A DNA stretch of 64,000 nt. It comes from CAVVJA01 sp963779485. Lineage in GTDB: Bacteria > Actinomycetota > Actinomycetes > Mycobacteriales > Jatrophihabitantaceae. Made by a program: the position numbers and the translations under genes. Below are positions 8,338 to 16,890 of this stretch, piece after piece. Under the pieces are notes generated by a model. It made no database searches. It had not been told where the DNA came from and worked only from the letters and a program-made list of their open reading frames with translations. Positions within the stretch are counted from its first letter, which is position 1. Each line of letters starts with the position of its first letter. The stretch lies in NCBI GenBank assembly GCA_963779485.1, contig CAVZYJ010000017.1:1-64000 (forward strand). Direction: 5' to 3'.

Positions 8338-9285
8338 GTGAGTTCGACCGCCTGGGGCTACGGCCTCACGACCAGCGTGGCCACCGGCGCCGCTGAGGGC
8401 ACCGTTCTCGACACCTGGTACCCGGAGCCCGCCCTCGGCGAGCCGACCGAGTCCTCGGTGCCGCTGCCGGGACTGACGGCGCTGACCGGCACTCGAGAAA
8501 GCGCAAAGGATCGCGGCGTACGGCTCACCGTCGTCCTCACCCGCATCGACCTGGCCGCTCCGCCGGCCGACGGGCCCGACGCCTACCTGCGCCTCCACCT
8601 GCTCTCGCATCGGCTCGTGCGACCGCACGGGGTGAACCTCGACGGGATCTTCAGCGTGCTCACCAACGTCGTGTGGACGTCGGCCGGCCCGTGCCAGGTC
8701 GACGATTTCGAGCTGACGCGTCTCGCCCTGCGTCGCCACGGGCCGCTGCAGGTCTACGGCGTCGACAAGTTCCCGCGCATGGTCGACTACGTGCTGCCGA
8801 GTGGAGTCCGGATCGCCGACGCTGACCGGGTCCGGCTCGGAGCCCACCTGGCCGAAGGCACCACGGTCATGCACGAGGGCTTCGTCAACTACAACGCCGG
8901 CACCCTCGGGGTCTCGATGGTCGAGGGGCGCATCTCGGCCGGTGTCGTCGTCGGCGACGGCTCGGACGTCGGTGGCGGGGCGTCGATCATGGGCACGCTG
9001 TCCGGCGGGGGTACGCAGGTTATCTCCATCGGCGAGCGGTGCCTCATCGGCGCGAATGCCGGCGTCGGTATCTCGCTGGGTGACGACTGCATCGTCGAGG
9101 CCGGCTGCTACATCACCGCGGGCGCGAAGCTGACCCAGCCGGACGGCACCCACGTGCGGGCGAGCGACCTCTCGGGCCGATCCGGCCTGCTGTTCTGGCG
9201 CAACAGCGTGACCGGCGCGCTCGAGGCGCGCCCGCGGCCCGGGCCGGGCGTCGCGCTGAACGCGGCGTTGCACGCGAACGCGTAG
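8338..9285 (+). CDS. dapD: Tetrahydrodipicolinate N-succinyltransferase
   Basis: A 315-residue protein starting at GTG 8338 (SSTAWGYGL); upstream in-frame ATG at 8296 is not consistent with the family. The C-terminal half is a left-handed beta-helix with repeats such as GVVVGDGSDVGGGASIMGTL and CLIGANAGVGISLGDDCIVE. LGAHLAEGTTVMHEGFVNYN is the conserved active-site segment. It uses succinyl-CoA to acylate tetrahydrodipicolinate, two steps before dapE, which is encoded divergently 100 bases away. Confidence 0.93.
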   Translation: MSSTAWGYGLTTSVATGAAEGTVLDTWYPEPALGEPTESSVPLPGLTALTGTRESAKDRGVRLTVVLTRIDLAAPPADGPDAYLRLHLLSHRLVRPHGVNLDGIFSVLTNVVWTSAGPCQVDDFELTRLALRRHGPLQVYGVDKFPRMVDYVLPSGVRIADADRVRLGAHLAEGTTVMHEGFVNYNAGTLGVSMVEGRISAGVVVGDGSDVGGGASIMGTLSGGGTQVISIGERCLIGANAGVGISLGDDCIVEAGCYITAGAKLTQPDGTHVRASDLSGRSGLLFWRNSVTGALEARPRPGPGVALNAALHANA

Positions 9286-9301
9286 CCATCGCGAAGCGCC
9301 G

Positions 9302-10156
9302 ATGAGCCAGAGTCAGCCGATCCGAGCCTCGTTCACGTCCATGGCCAGTGTTGCCCGGCGCTGGATCGTCGTTCTCGTCGTTCTCGCGCTGGCCGCGACC
9401 GGGATCTACTTCGGCGGTCGGTATCTGTGGTCGGTGGTGCAGGAGCGCACCCAGGCCGACTCGTGCCACGCGGGCGAATTCGCGGTCGATCCCGACCAGG
9501 CCGCTGTCGCGTCGACGATGGTGGGCGTCGTGCTGCAGCGGGGCCTGCCGGAACGGGCGGCGGTGCTTGCGCTCGCCGCTGGCCTGCAGGAGAGCAAGCT
9601 GACCAACCTGCCGGCGGGATCCGGCGACCGTGACTCGGTCGGGGTGCTGCAACAGCGGCCTTCGCAGGGTTGGGGCACGGAGGCGCAGCTCAACGACGTC
9701 CACTACGCCACCGGGGCATTCCTCGACGCCTTGGTCAAGGTCACGAACTGGCAGACCCGTCCGCTGACGGAGGCGGTTCAGGCGGTTCAGGTCTCCGCTA
9801 TCCCGGAGGGTTACGCCCGCCATGAACCCGAGGCCCAGGCCCTCGCCGACGCGCTGAGCGGCCGAACGCCGGCCGGGATCAGCTGCTCGTTCCACGCGCC
9901 CATCCAGGTCGCGTCCACCCAGACGATCGCGGGCAACGTGGCCACCGACCTGCCGGTCAACACTCCGACGACCAGCGACCGTACGGTCGCCGTGCCGGGC
10001 GCATCCTGGGCGACGGCCGCCTGGTTCGTCGCGAACGCCAACCGGCTGGGGATCGAGGAGGTCGCCTACGCGGCGCGGACCTGGAAGCGCTCGGGCGGCT
10101 GGAGCACGTCGCAGGCGCCCTCGAACACCGTCATCGCCACCCTGCACCGCGCATAG
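9302..10156 (+). CDS. Membrane-anchored protein with lysozyme-like fold
   Basis: A 284-residue protein with an N-terminal membrane anchor (about residues 20-42, WIVVLVVLALAATGIYFGG) and an extracytoplasmic domain. The segment AGLQESKLTNLP ... DSVGVLQQRPSQGWG resembles transglycosylase/lysozyme-like folds with a Glu in ESK that could be catalytic. Uncharacterised homologues are common in actinobacteria. It starts 16 bases after dapD and may be co-transcribed. Cell-wall action is an inference. Confidence 0.65.
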   Translation: MSQSQPIRASFTSMASVARRWIVVLVVLALAATGIYFGGRYLWSVVQERTQADSCHAGEFAVDPDQAAVASTMVGVVLQRGLPERAAVLALAAGLQESKLTNLPAGSGDRDSVGVLQQRPSQGWGTEAQLNDVHYATGAFLDALVKVTNWQTRPLTEAVQAVQVSAIPEGYARHEPEAQALADALSGRTPAGISCSFHAPIQVASTQTIAGNVATDLPVNTPTTSDRTVAVPGASWATAAWFVANANRLGIEEVAYAARTWKRSGGWSTSQAPSNTVIATLHRA

Positions 10157-10185
10157 CGCATCGACGGGCGCGGCGGCCCTTCCCG

Positions 10186-10235
10186 GTGCACTTTGAGATA
10201 TCGGCGCTATGAGGCAACAAGTCCAAGATCACGAG
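10186..10235. repeat. Dispersed palindromic repeat, copy 1 (left arm decayed)
   Basis: The right arm CAACAAGTCCAAGATCACGAG and the spacer GCTATGAGGCA match the intact copy at 60,632-60,692; the left arm is recognisable but diverged. It lies between two convergent genes and could help terminate transcription in both directions. Confidence 0.65.
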
Positions 10236-10257
10236 CAAAGATCGCGCGCGGTGACCC

Positions 10258-10584
10258 TCAGTGCTCGGTTACCTGAGGCGGCAGGTTCGCGATCAGATCC
10301 GGGTCTTTCTCGACCCTGCCGACCTTGGCGGCACCGCCCGGAGAACCCAGCTCGTCGAAGAAGTCCACATTGGCCTGGGTGTAGTCGCGCCACTTGTCCG
10401 GCAGATCGTCCTCGTAGAAGATCGCTTCCACGGGACACACCGGCTCGCACGCGCCGCAGTCGACACATTCGTCGGGATGGATGTACAGCATCCGGCCGCC
10501 CTCGTAGATGCAGTCGACCGGGCATTCCTCGATGCAAGCCTTATCGAGCACATCGACGCACGGCTCGGCGATCACGTAGGTCAC
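10258..10584 (-). CDS. fdxA: Seven-iron ferredoxin
   Basis: A 108-residue ferredoxin with Cys at 9, 17, 21, 25, 40, 43, 46 and 50. The C-x7-C-x7-C spacing of the first set and the CxxCxxCxxxCP second set are typical of [3Fe-4S][4Fe-4S] ferredoxins (AEPCVDVLDKACIEECPVDC; CVDCGACEPVCP). The tail KWRDYTQANVDFF is standard for actinobacterial FdxA/FdxC. It transfers electrons at low potential. In mycobacteria dapC follows it; here it is followed downstream by the lysozyme-fold gene in convergent orientation, and a GNAT gene is divergent from it. Confidence 0.95.
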   Translation of the reverse strand: MTYVIAEPCVDVLDKACIEECPVDCIYEGGRMLYIHPDECVDCGACEPVCPVEAIFYEDDLPDKWRDYTQANVDFFDELGSPGGAAKVGRVEKDPDLIANLPPQVTEH

Positions 10585-10619
10585 GAGTGCGGTCCTCCGA
10601 ACGGACAGGTCGAGTAGCC

Positions 10620-11597
10620 ATGTCCGAATCTAGTATGCCGGCCATGCAGCCGGACTGGGTGGGTCGTCGGGTGGTCATACGCCACGGCGACGAGTCCGGT
10701 GAGCCGCCGTACCACGACGTAGTCGGCGAGTTGGTCGAACTGACAAGCACGCACGCAGTCGTCCGCGGCCGCGACGCCGAGCGACGGATCCCGCTGGACC
10801 GCATCGTGGCCGCGAAAGTCGTCGCCCCGTCGACTCGCGACATTCTCGCGATCGAAGCGGTGTGCGCGCGAGGCTGGCGGCCCGTCGAGACGACCTGGTC
10901 GCGGGGCTGGCTGCTGCGCGCGGACCACGGATTCACCAGGCGGGCCAACTCGGCGCTGCCGTTGCGGCCGGTGCGGCGGTCGCTCGACGACGTCATCGCC
11001 GATGCCCACGACTGGTATGCCGCGCGGGGCTTGCCGCTCCTGGTCAGCTGCCCGTTGCCCGCGCGCCAAGCTCTCGACGACGCCTTGGCCGACCGCGGCT
11101 TCGTCGCGCCGTTCGACGTCCACGTTCTGGTCGCGTCCCTGTCCGCGGTGCCGACGACAACCGAACCGGTCGAGATCACGTCCGAGCCATCGGCGGACTG
11201 GCTCGCCGCCTACCACTATCGTGGCCAGGCCGAGGTGCCCGAGTTCGGGCGCGCCATCCTGACCCGACACGATCGGTTGGCCTTCGCCAGCCTGCGCCGC
11301 GACGGCACCGTGGTCGGCGTTGCGCGGGGAGCGGTCGATGACGGCTGGCTCGGCTTGACCGCGGTCGAGGTCGATCCGGGGGCGAAGCGTACCGGCGTAG
11401 CGACGGCGCTGATGGGCGCGCTGCGGGACTGGGCCGTGCGCGAGCATGGAGCAACGCGCGGTTACCTGCAGGTCGAAACCACCAACGACGCGGCGATCCG
11501 GCTCTATGTCGGCCTCGGCTACTGGCCCCACCACGTGTATCGCTACCGCATCGATCCCCACGGCAGCACCGGACACCCAACTACGATCCGGGCATGA
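10620..11597 (+). CDS. GNAT family N-acetyltransferase
   Basis: About 325 residues. The N-terminal part (RRVVIRHGDE ... VVRGRDAERRIPLDRIVAAKVV) looks like a small beta-barrel domain seen in a conserved actinobacterial acetyltransferase found beside fdxA. The C-terminal GNAT domain has the acetyl-CoA motif VDPGAKRTGVATALMGAL and the final YLQVETTNDAAIRLYVGLGY motif. The start at 10620 is chosen because it removes unrelated upstream sequence overlapping the divergent fdxA; ATG at 10635 is possible. The substrate is unknown. The stop overlaps the next gene's start by four bases (ATGA). Confidence 0.82.
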   Translation: MSESSMPAMQPDWVGRRVVIRHGDESGEPPYHDVVGELVELTSTHAVVRGRDAERRIPLDRIVAAKVVAPSTRDILAIEAVCARGWRPVETTWSRGWLLRADHGFTRRANSALPLRPVRRSLDDVIADAHDWYAARGLPLLVSCPLPARQALDDALADRGFVAPFDVHVLVASLSAVPTTTEPVEITSEPSADWLAAYHYRGQAEVPEFGRAILTRHDRLAFASLRRDGTVVGVARGAVDDGWLGLTAVEVDPGAKRTGVATALMGALRDWAVREHGATRGYLQVETTNDAAIRLYVGLGYWPHHVYRYRIDPHGSTGHPTTIRA

Positions 11598-12199
11598 CGC
11601 CACCCACCAGCCAGAAGTTGCTCGTCATCTCCTTCGACGATCCGCTGAAAGCGCAGGAATTCCTGCTCGTGATGGCCCGGCTGCAGAAGGACGGCGACCT
11701 GCAGCTCCATGACGCGGTGATCGTCTATCGGAACGCGGACGGGAGCTCCCGGGTCACCGAGACGACCGATGTCACGCCGACCCGCGGTGCCCTCGGCGGT
11801 GGCGTCTGGGGGCTGCTCCTCGGCACGCTGTTCGCCGGACCGATCGGCGGTCTCGTCGTCGGCGCGGCGAGTGCGGGTGGCGGCGCCCTCTATGCGCGAC
11901 TCGTCGACACCGGGATCAAGGACGCCACAGTCGCCGAACTGCGCACCGCGGTGCCACCCGGGCGTACCGCGCTGGCGCTGCTCGTCAGCCACGTCTCGTT
12001 GGCCGATTTGCAGCGGGAGTTGGCGCGCTTCGCCGGAGCGGCGCTCGTCGAGACGGACCTGCCTCCCGCGGCGGTCGCCGCCGTGCGGGAGGCCCTGGCC
12101 GAGGCGAATCGGCCGCCGTTCACCGACGCGTCGGGGTGGCCACCTGCGACTGGGCCGGCGGACGCGACCGGGAACGCCGCGCCGTCAGGGCAATCGTGA
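11594..12199 (+). CDS. DUF1269 membrane protein
   Basis: A 201-residue protein matching DUF1269: an N-terminal beta-alpha segment (KLLVISFDDPLKAQEFLLVM), then a glycine-rich hairpin that inserts in the membrane (GALGGGVWGLLLGTLFAGPI and following), then a helical C-terminal part ending in a low-complexity tail. Function is unknown. It overlaps the GNAT stop by four bases, so translational coupling is likely, and its 3' end overlaps the convergent DUF6113-like gene by 80 bases. Confidence 0.8.
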   Translation: MTPPTSQKLLVISFDDPLKAQEFLLVMARLQKDGDLQLHDAVIVYRNADGSSRVTETTDVTPTRGALGGGVWGLLLGTLFAGPIGGLVVGAASAGGGALYARLVDTGIKDATVAELRTAVPPGRTALALLVSHVSLADLQRELARFAGAALVETDLPPAAVAAVREALAEANRPPFTDASGWPPATGPADATGNAAPSGQS

Positions 12200-12596
12200 T
12201 CGCCCCGGCGGCGCCACCGATCAGGACGAGCCCGTAGGACACCCACTGCAGCGCACCGCCGCCGGGCAAAAGCACGTCGCCCTCCGGTCGGGGGAGGCTC
12301 AGCACGAGCACGGTGATCAACCAGAGGATTACCGGGAGGGTCGCGGCCATGGTCGAGTCGACCAGGTCACGCGCGATGACAGGCAGCGCCACGTTCGTCC
12401 CGACCGCGAGGAGGAGCGTGATCGGGAACAGCCATCGCCCCACGTAGAGCGGGCTCAACAACACCTCGACCAGCCCGGCGAGCACCGCCGTGAGCCCGCA
12501 CAGCACCAGTCCGGCAATCGCCAGCGCCGGGCTCTCGGCACCCTCGCGCGGCGCCTCGGACGCCTCGGCGCCACTCACCGGTCGCTCGAGGGTCAT
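12120..12596 (-). CDS. DUF6113-like integral membrane protein
   Basis: A 158-residue protein with four hydrophobic segments (for example LAIAGLVLCGLTAVLAGLVE and VSYGLVLIGGAAGAITIALT) and a basic tail. A short membrane protein of this kind follows mshB in many actinobacteria. It overlaps the mshB stop by four bases, so the two genes are coupled. No enzymatic motif is visible; a link to mycothiol is suggested only by position. Confidence 0.7.
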   Translation of the reverse strand: MTLERPVSGAEASEAPREGAESPALAIAGLVLCGLTAVLAGLVEVLLSPLYVGRWLFPITLLLAVGTNVALPVIARDLVDSTMAATLPVILWLITVLVLSLPRPEGDVLLPGGGALQWVSYGLVLIGGAAGAITIALTARRSRSRPPAQSQVATPTRR

Positions 12597-13495
12597 ACGG
12601 CCAGGCCATCGAACAGGTCGCGTTCCCAGCCGTCGGCGTCGCGTTCCGCGCCGAGATCTCCGCGAACCAGCCGGAAGTGCTCGGTCGACTCGATTTCGCG
12701 GCCGAACTGATTCGACAGCGCGAAGAAATCCCCGTCGACGGTGACCTGCGTCGCATGCTCGGCGAGTGCGCGCATCTTGGCGTCGCCGAATCCTGCGGCG
12801 TGAATCGCCGTCGTCACCTCGTCGTCCTCGACGCCGAAGGGCAGCTCCTCGATGTTCTCCACGCTGAGGAACGGCTTTCCCGTCGCTCGCATCGCCTCAT
12901 CTTGGCGACGCAGGACCGAGCGAGGGATGGCCGTCCAGTACAGCTTCGCCACCGACCAGGGCGCCCCGGCTGCGCGGTCATAGGCCCGGTCGGCCGCGGC
13001 ATCCACTGCGGCGGTCGCCACCCGGTGCGTCATGATGTGGTCGGGGTGCCCGTATGCGCCGTTCGCGTCGTAGGTCACCAGAACCTGCGGTCGTACCTCG
13101 CGGATGACCTCGACGGCCGCAGCCACGGCGGCCGCCAGAACGACCTCGTCCGCGTCGGCCCGCCAGAAAGCGCGCGGGTGGTGATTCGCCGGAGTGTCCA
13201 TCATTCCGCTGTCGCGAAACCGTCCCGGACCGCCCAAGAAGCGGTGATCCGTGATCCCGAGCTGGCGCATCGCGGCAGCGAGCTCGCTGATCCGGTAGCC
13301 ACCGAGCTGGTCGGCCTGGTCACTGGCCAGCTGGGATAGCGCCGGCACCAGGATTTCGCCTTCCTCGCCCAAGGTCGAGGTCAGCAGCGTGACGCCGACG
13401 CCGTGCGCCGCGTAGTACGCCATCGTCGCGCCGGTGGTGATGACCTCGTCGTCCGGATGGGCATGCATGAGAAGCAGACGACGGGACGGAGTCAC
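12593..13495 (-). CDS. mshB: GlcNAc-Ins deacetylase (mycothiol synthesis)
   Basis: A 300-residue LmbE-type deacetylase. The zinc site is visible: HAHPDDE at residues 11-17 (His13, Asp16) and the later YGHPDHIMTH. It removes acetyl from 1-O-(2-acetamido-2-deoxyglucosyl)-myo-inositol, the second-stage step of mycothiol synthesis. Its paralogue mca is also in the window, at 61.1-62.0 kb. The presence of both marks the host as an actinobacterium. The gene begins 10 bases from the end of the ABC operon on the same strand. Confidence 0.93.
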   Translation of the reverse strand: MTPSRRLLLMHAHPDDEVITTGATMAYYAAHGVGVTLLTSTLGEEGEILVPALSQLASDQADQLGGYRISELAAAMRQLGITDHRFLGGPGRFRDSGMMDTPANHHPRAFWRADADEVVLAAAVAAAVEVIREVRPQVLVTYDANGAYGHPDHIMTHRVATAAVDAAADRAYDRAAGAPWSVAKLYWTAIPRSVLRRQDEAMRATGKPFLSVENIEELPFGVEDDEVTTAIHAAGFGDAKMRALAEHATQVTVDGDFFALSNQFGREIESTEHFRLVRGDLGAERDADGWERDLFDGLAV

Positions 13496-13505
13496 CGTCC
13501 GAAGG

Positions 13506-14665
13506 TTACGGGATCGGGGCCGTCGCCGGGGTCTCGATGTGTTCGCCGACCACCTCAGCCCGGATCTCGGCGAAGTGGCAGGCGACGAAGTGGCCGTCCC
13601 GCTTGATCTCCACCTCGGGGATCTCGGTCCGGCACCGTTGCTGCTCGTCGTCGCTGAGCCTTTCGCGGTACTTCGGGCACCGCGTGTGGAAGACGCAACC
13701 GGACGGCGGGTTGATCGGGCTCGGCAGGTCGCCGGTGAGCAAGATGCGTTCGCGCCGCGCTTCCTTGTGCGGATCCGGGATGGGTACCGCGGACATCAGG
13801 CCATGGGTGTACGGGTGCATCGGCTCGGCGTAGAGGATGTCGCGATCGGCAAAGTTCCATGATCTTGCCGAGGTACATCACCGCGACCCGGTCGGAGATA
13901 TGCCGCACGACGGACAGGTCGTGCGCGACGAAGACGTACGCCAGGTCGAACTCGCTCTGCAGGTCTTCCAGCAGGTTGACGACCTGGGCCTGGATGGATA
14001 CGTCCAGCGCCGAAACCGGCTCGTCGCAGACGATGAGCTTAGGCCGCAACGCGACCGCGCGCGCGATGCCGATGCGCTGTCGCTGGCCACCGGAGAACTC
14101 GTGCGGGTACCGGTTGTAGTGCTCGGGGTTGAGGCCGACGCGCTCCATGAGCGTCTGCACGTCGGCCTTGATGCCGTGCTCGGTCTTGACCCGCTGGATC
14201 CGGAAGGGCGCCCCGATGATCGTGCCGATCGTGTGCCGCGGGTTCAGCGACGAGTACGGATCCTGGAAGATCATCTGAATGTCGCGCCGGAGCCGGCGAA
14301 GCCGCGACCCGCTTCAGTTGGGTGATGTCCGCGCCGTCGAAGACGATGGACCCGGCCGTTGGCTCGAGCAACCTCGTGACCACCCGGCCCGTGGTGGACT
14401 TGCCGCACCCGGACTCACCGACCAGGCCGAGCGTCTCGCCGGCTGGAGGCTGAGAAGGACACGCCGTCGACGGCCTTGCACCGCGCCGACCTGCCGCTGG
14501 AACAGGAGGCCCTGCTTGATCGGGAAGTGCTTCGTCGGACGCGATCGACCGCGAGCAGGGCATGCGGATCGTCGGCGACCGGTCGACGTTCGGCGGGTCG
14601 GGCTATCGGCGCTGGCTTCGGTGGATCATCGGCGGTAGTCCATCCTCGGGCGCGTGGTGGCTCAT
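13506..14665 (-). pseudogene. Oligopeptide/dipeptide ABC ATPase (second), multiply frameshifted
   Basis: The start at 14665 overlaps the upstream ATPase stop (ATGA). The family sequence is present but spread over all frames: KHFPIKQGLLFQRQVGAVQ, then GETLGLVGESGCGKSTTGRV (Walker A), then MIFQDPYSSLNPRHTIGTII, EFSGGQRQRIGIARA (signature), LIVCDEPVSALDVS (Walker B), and the C-terminal oligopeptide-type domain HPYTHGLMSAVPIPDP with CVFHTRCP. Frame changes are needed near 14,590, 14,540, 14,470, 14,455, 14,275 and 13,840. It would energise peptide or nickel import. All functional motifs remain intact at residue level, which argues for sequence errors or very recent decay. Confidence 0.8.
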
Positions 14666-15761
14666 AGCTTCGGGCGATCTCGGGTGACCAGATCCGCTGG
14701 CGTTCGACCGAGTCGGATGTGACAGCGCACGGGGTGACCCTGCCGGCCGTCGTCGACCAGATCTGGGTGCACCTCCGGCACGCGTTCCCCGGCACCCGGT
14801 CGGTAAACCGGCACCGCGGGTTGAACACGCAGCCCTTCGGCACCTGGATCAGCGACGGAGGCTGGCCCGCGATCGGCTGGAGCCGCGCCTGCCGGGACGC
14901 GGTCCATCCGCGGCATCGAGCCGAGCAGGCCCCAGGTGTAGGGCATCTCCGGATGGTAGAAGATGTCGTCGACGTGCCCATCTCGACGCACTGGCCGCCG
15001 TACATGACGAGGACCTTGTCGCAGGTCTCCGCGACGACCCCGAGGTCGTGGGTGATCAGGATGACCGCGGAGTTGAACTCGCGTCTGCAGGTCCTTTGAT
15101 CAGGTCGAGGATCTGCGCCTGGACGGTGACATCGAGCGCGGTCGTCGGCTCGTCGGCGATCAGCAGCTTCGGGCTGCAGATGAGCGCCATGGCGATCATG
15201 GCCCGCTGCCGCATGCCGCCGGAGAACTGGTGCGGGTAGTCGCTGTATCGGCTGTCCGGATTCGGGATGCCGACCCGGCCCAGCATGTCCACCGTCGCCT
15301 TGTGCGCGGCTTTCTTGCCGCACGTGGTTGTGCACCAGGTAGGCCTCGCTGATCTGGTCGCCGATCTTGTAGAACGGATGCATCGACGACAGCGGATCCT
15401 GGAAGATCATCGACGAGCTACGTCGCCGCGCAGCTTCGCGCATGTCCGCCTCGCTCGCGCCGGACCAGATCCTGGCCGTCGAGCGATATCGCGCCGGTGA
15501 CCTCGGGCGCGAGGTGCCCTTGAGCAGCCCGAGGATTGCCTGGCTGGTGACTGACTTGCCCGAGCCGGACTCGCCGACGATGCCGAGCGTCTGGCCCCGG
15601 CGAGGTCGAAGGTTGATGCCGTTGACGGCCTGCACGATGCCGTCCTCGGTCGGGAACTGGACCTGCAGGTCGCGCACACTGAGGAAGGCGTCAGGCGGCG
15701 CGGGCTGGTCGGAGACCGCCTCGACGTCGATCGCGACGCGCTCGACCCCGGTCACGAGCAC
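14662..15761 (-). pseudogene. Oligopeptide/dipeptide ABC ATPase (first), multiply frameshifted
   Basis: From GTG 15761, FLSVRDLQVQFPTEDGIVQA leads to Walker A GIVGESGSGKSVTSQAILGL. Then the match hops frames around 15,500-15,410 (VTGAISLDGQDL, then SMIFQDPLSSMHPFYKIGDQ), around 15,320 (DYPHQFSGGMRQRAMIAMA; LLIADEPTTALDVTVQAQIL in another frame), near 15,080 (VILITHDLGVVAETCDKVLV) and near 14,970 (YHPEMPYTWGLLGSMPRMD). The C-terminus carries the VPKGCVFNPRCRF Cys segment typical of Opp/Dpp ATPases. As written no functional protein is made. Its partner ATPase is equally broken, whereas the other three transporter genes are whole. Confidence 0.8.
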
Positions 15762-15798
15762 TCCACCCGGCGCTCGACCGCTCGAGACAATGGCACGA

Positions 15799-16797
15799 TC
15801 ACGACAACCTCACCCTGGGGTCGATCACAGCGTACAGAATGTCGACGATGATGTTGGCGAAGATGATGAAGAAGGCCGCGAACAGGACGACGGCCATCAC
15901 GATGGGCAGGTCCTCGTTGAACGTCGCGTTCACCGCGGTGCGGCCCAACCCGGGCACGCTGAAAATGGTCTCGGTCAGCACGGCCCCGCCGAGCAGCGCG
16001 CCCAGGTCGAGACCGAAGACGGTGACGACCGGCGTGATGGCCGCGCGCAGGCCGTGCTTGAGAGTCACGGTCCGGCTCGGCAGCCCTTTGGCTCGGGCGG
16101 TGCGGATGTAGTCCTCGCCCATCGTCTCGATCATGTTGGCCCGCGTCAGGCGCACGTAGTTCGCCCCGAAGATCAGCGCGAGGGTGAGCCAGGCGAGGAG
16201 GTAGTTCTTAAACCAGGTCCACGGATCAGGGTTCCACGGTGCGGTGACCGTGTTGGATGTGTACGGGAGCAGCTGCCACTTGCTGACCACGATCCACAGA
16301 AATAGCAACCCGATAAATGGCGCCGGCAATGAGACACCGAGCGATGAAATGGCTACGGCGATCTTGTCCGGCCATTTTCCCCGGTGAAGGGCGGCGGTGA
16401 CACCGATCGCCACGCCGAAGATCAGAAATATCGCTGCGGCGCCGACAGCGATCGACAGCGTGAAGGGCAACGCCGTCTTGATCGTGTTCCAGACCGGCTG
16501 GTTGTTCTGGAACGAGGTGCCGAAGCACGGCCAGCTGCACCAGTATCGACCGCTGGGCGGACCCATCTCCCGCCCCGCGACCAGGCCCTTCATGTACTCC
16601 AAGTACTGGACGACCAAGGGCTTATCCAGGCCGAGGGCGACCTTAGCCTGTTGTATGCGATCGGGCGTGCAGCTCTTGCCGCACGCGTCGGCCGCCGGGT
16701 TGGCCGGCCCGGCGAAGAACAGGAGGAAGGTCACGATGCTCGTCGCGATGAGCAGCGCGATCAGGGCCAGGAAGCGCCGGATCAGAAACCTGAGCAT
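15799..16797 (-). CDS. ABC transporter permease, DppB/OppB type
   Basis: A 332-residue permease: N-terminal MLRFLIRRFLALIALLIATS, a periplasmic insert, and five further membrane segments. The EAA loop is visible as DYIRTARAKGLPSRTVTLKH about 230-250. The GRTAVNATFNEDLPIVM segment near the C-terminus is typical of DppB/OppB. It forms the channel with the second permease at 18,719-19,753. The reading frame is intact, unlike the two ATPase genes just downstream. Confidence 0.9.
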   Translation of the reverse strand: MLRFLIRRFLALIALLIATSIVTFLLFFAGPANPAADACGKSCTPDRIQQAKVALGLDKPLVVQYLEYMKGLVAGREMGPPSGRYWCSWPCFGTSFQNNQPVWNTIKTALPFTLSIAVGAAAIFLIFGVAIGVTAALHRGKWPDKIAVAISSLGVSLPAPFIGLLFLWIVVSKWQLLPYTSNTVTAPWNPDPWTWFKNYLLAWLTLALIFGANYVRLTRANMIETMGEDYIRTARAKGLPSRTVTLKHGLRAAITPVVTVFGLDLGALLGGAVLTETIFSVPGLGRTAVNATFNEDLPIVMAVVLFAAFFIIFANIIVDILYAVIDPRVRLS

Positions 16798-16890
16798 CTT
16801 CGTGAGAGTGGGCTGGCCCCCGCCCGTGGCGGGAGCCAGCCCGACTCGTCCTCCTATTCCCTCGTTGCCGGTAGGGAAATGCGTACCTAT

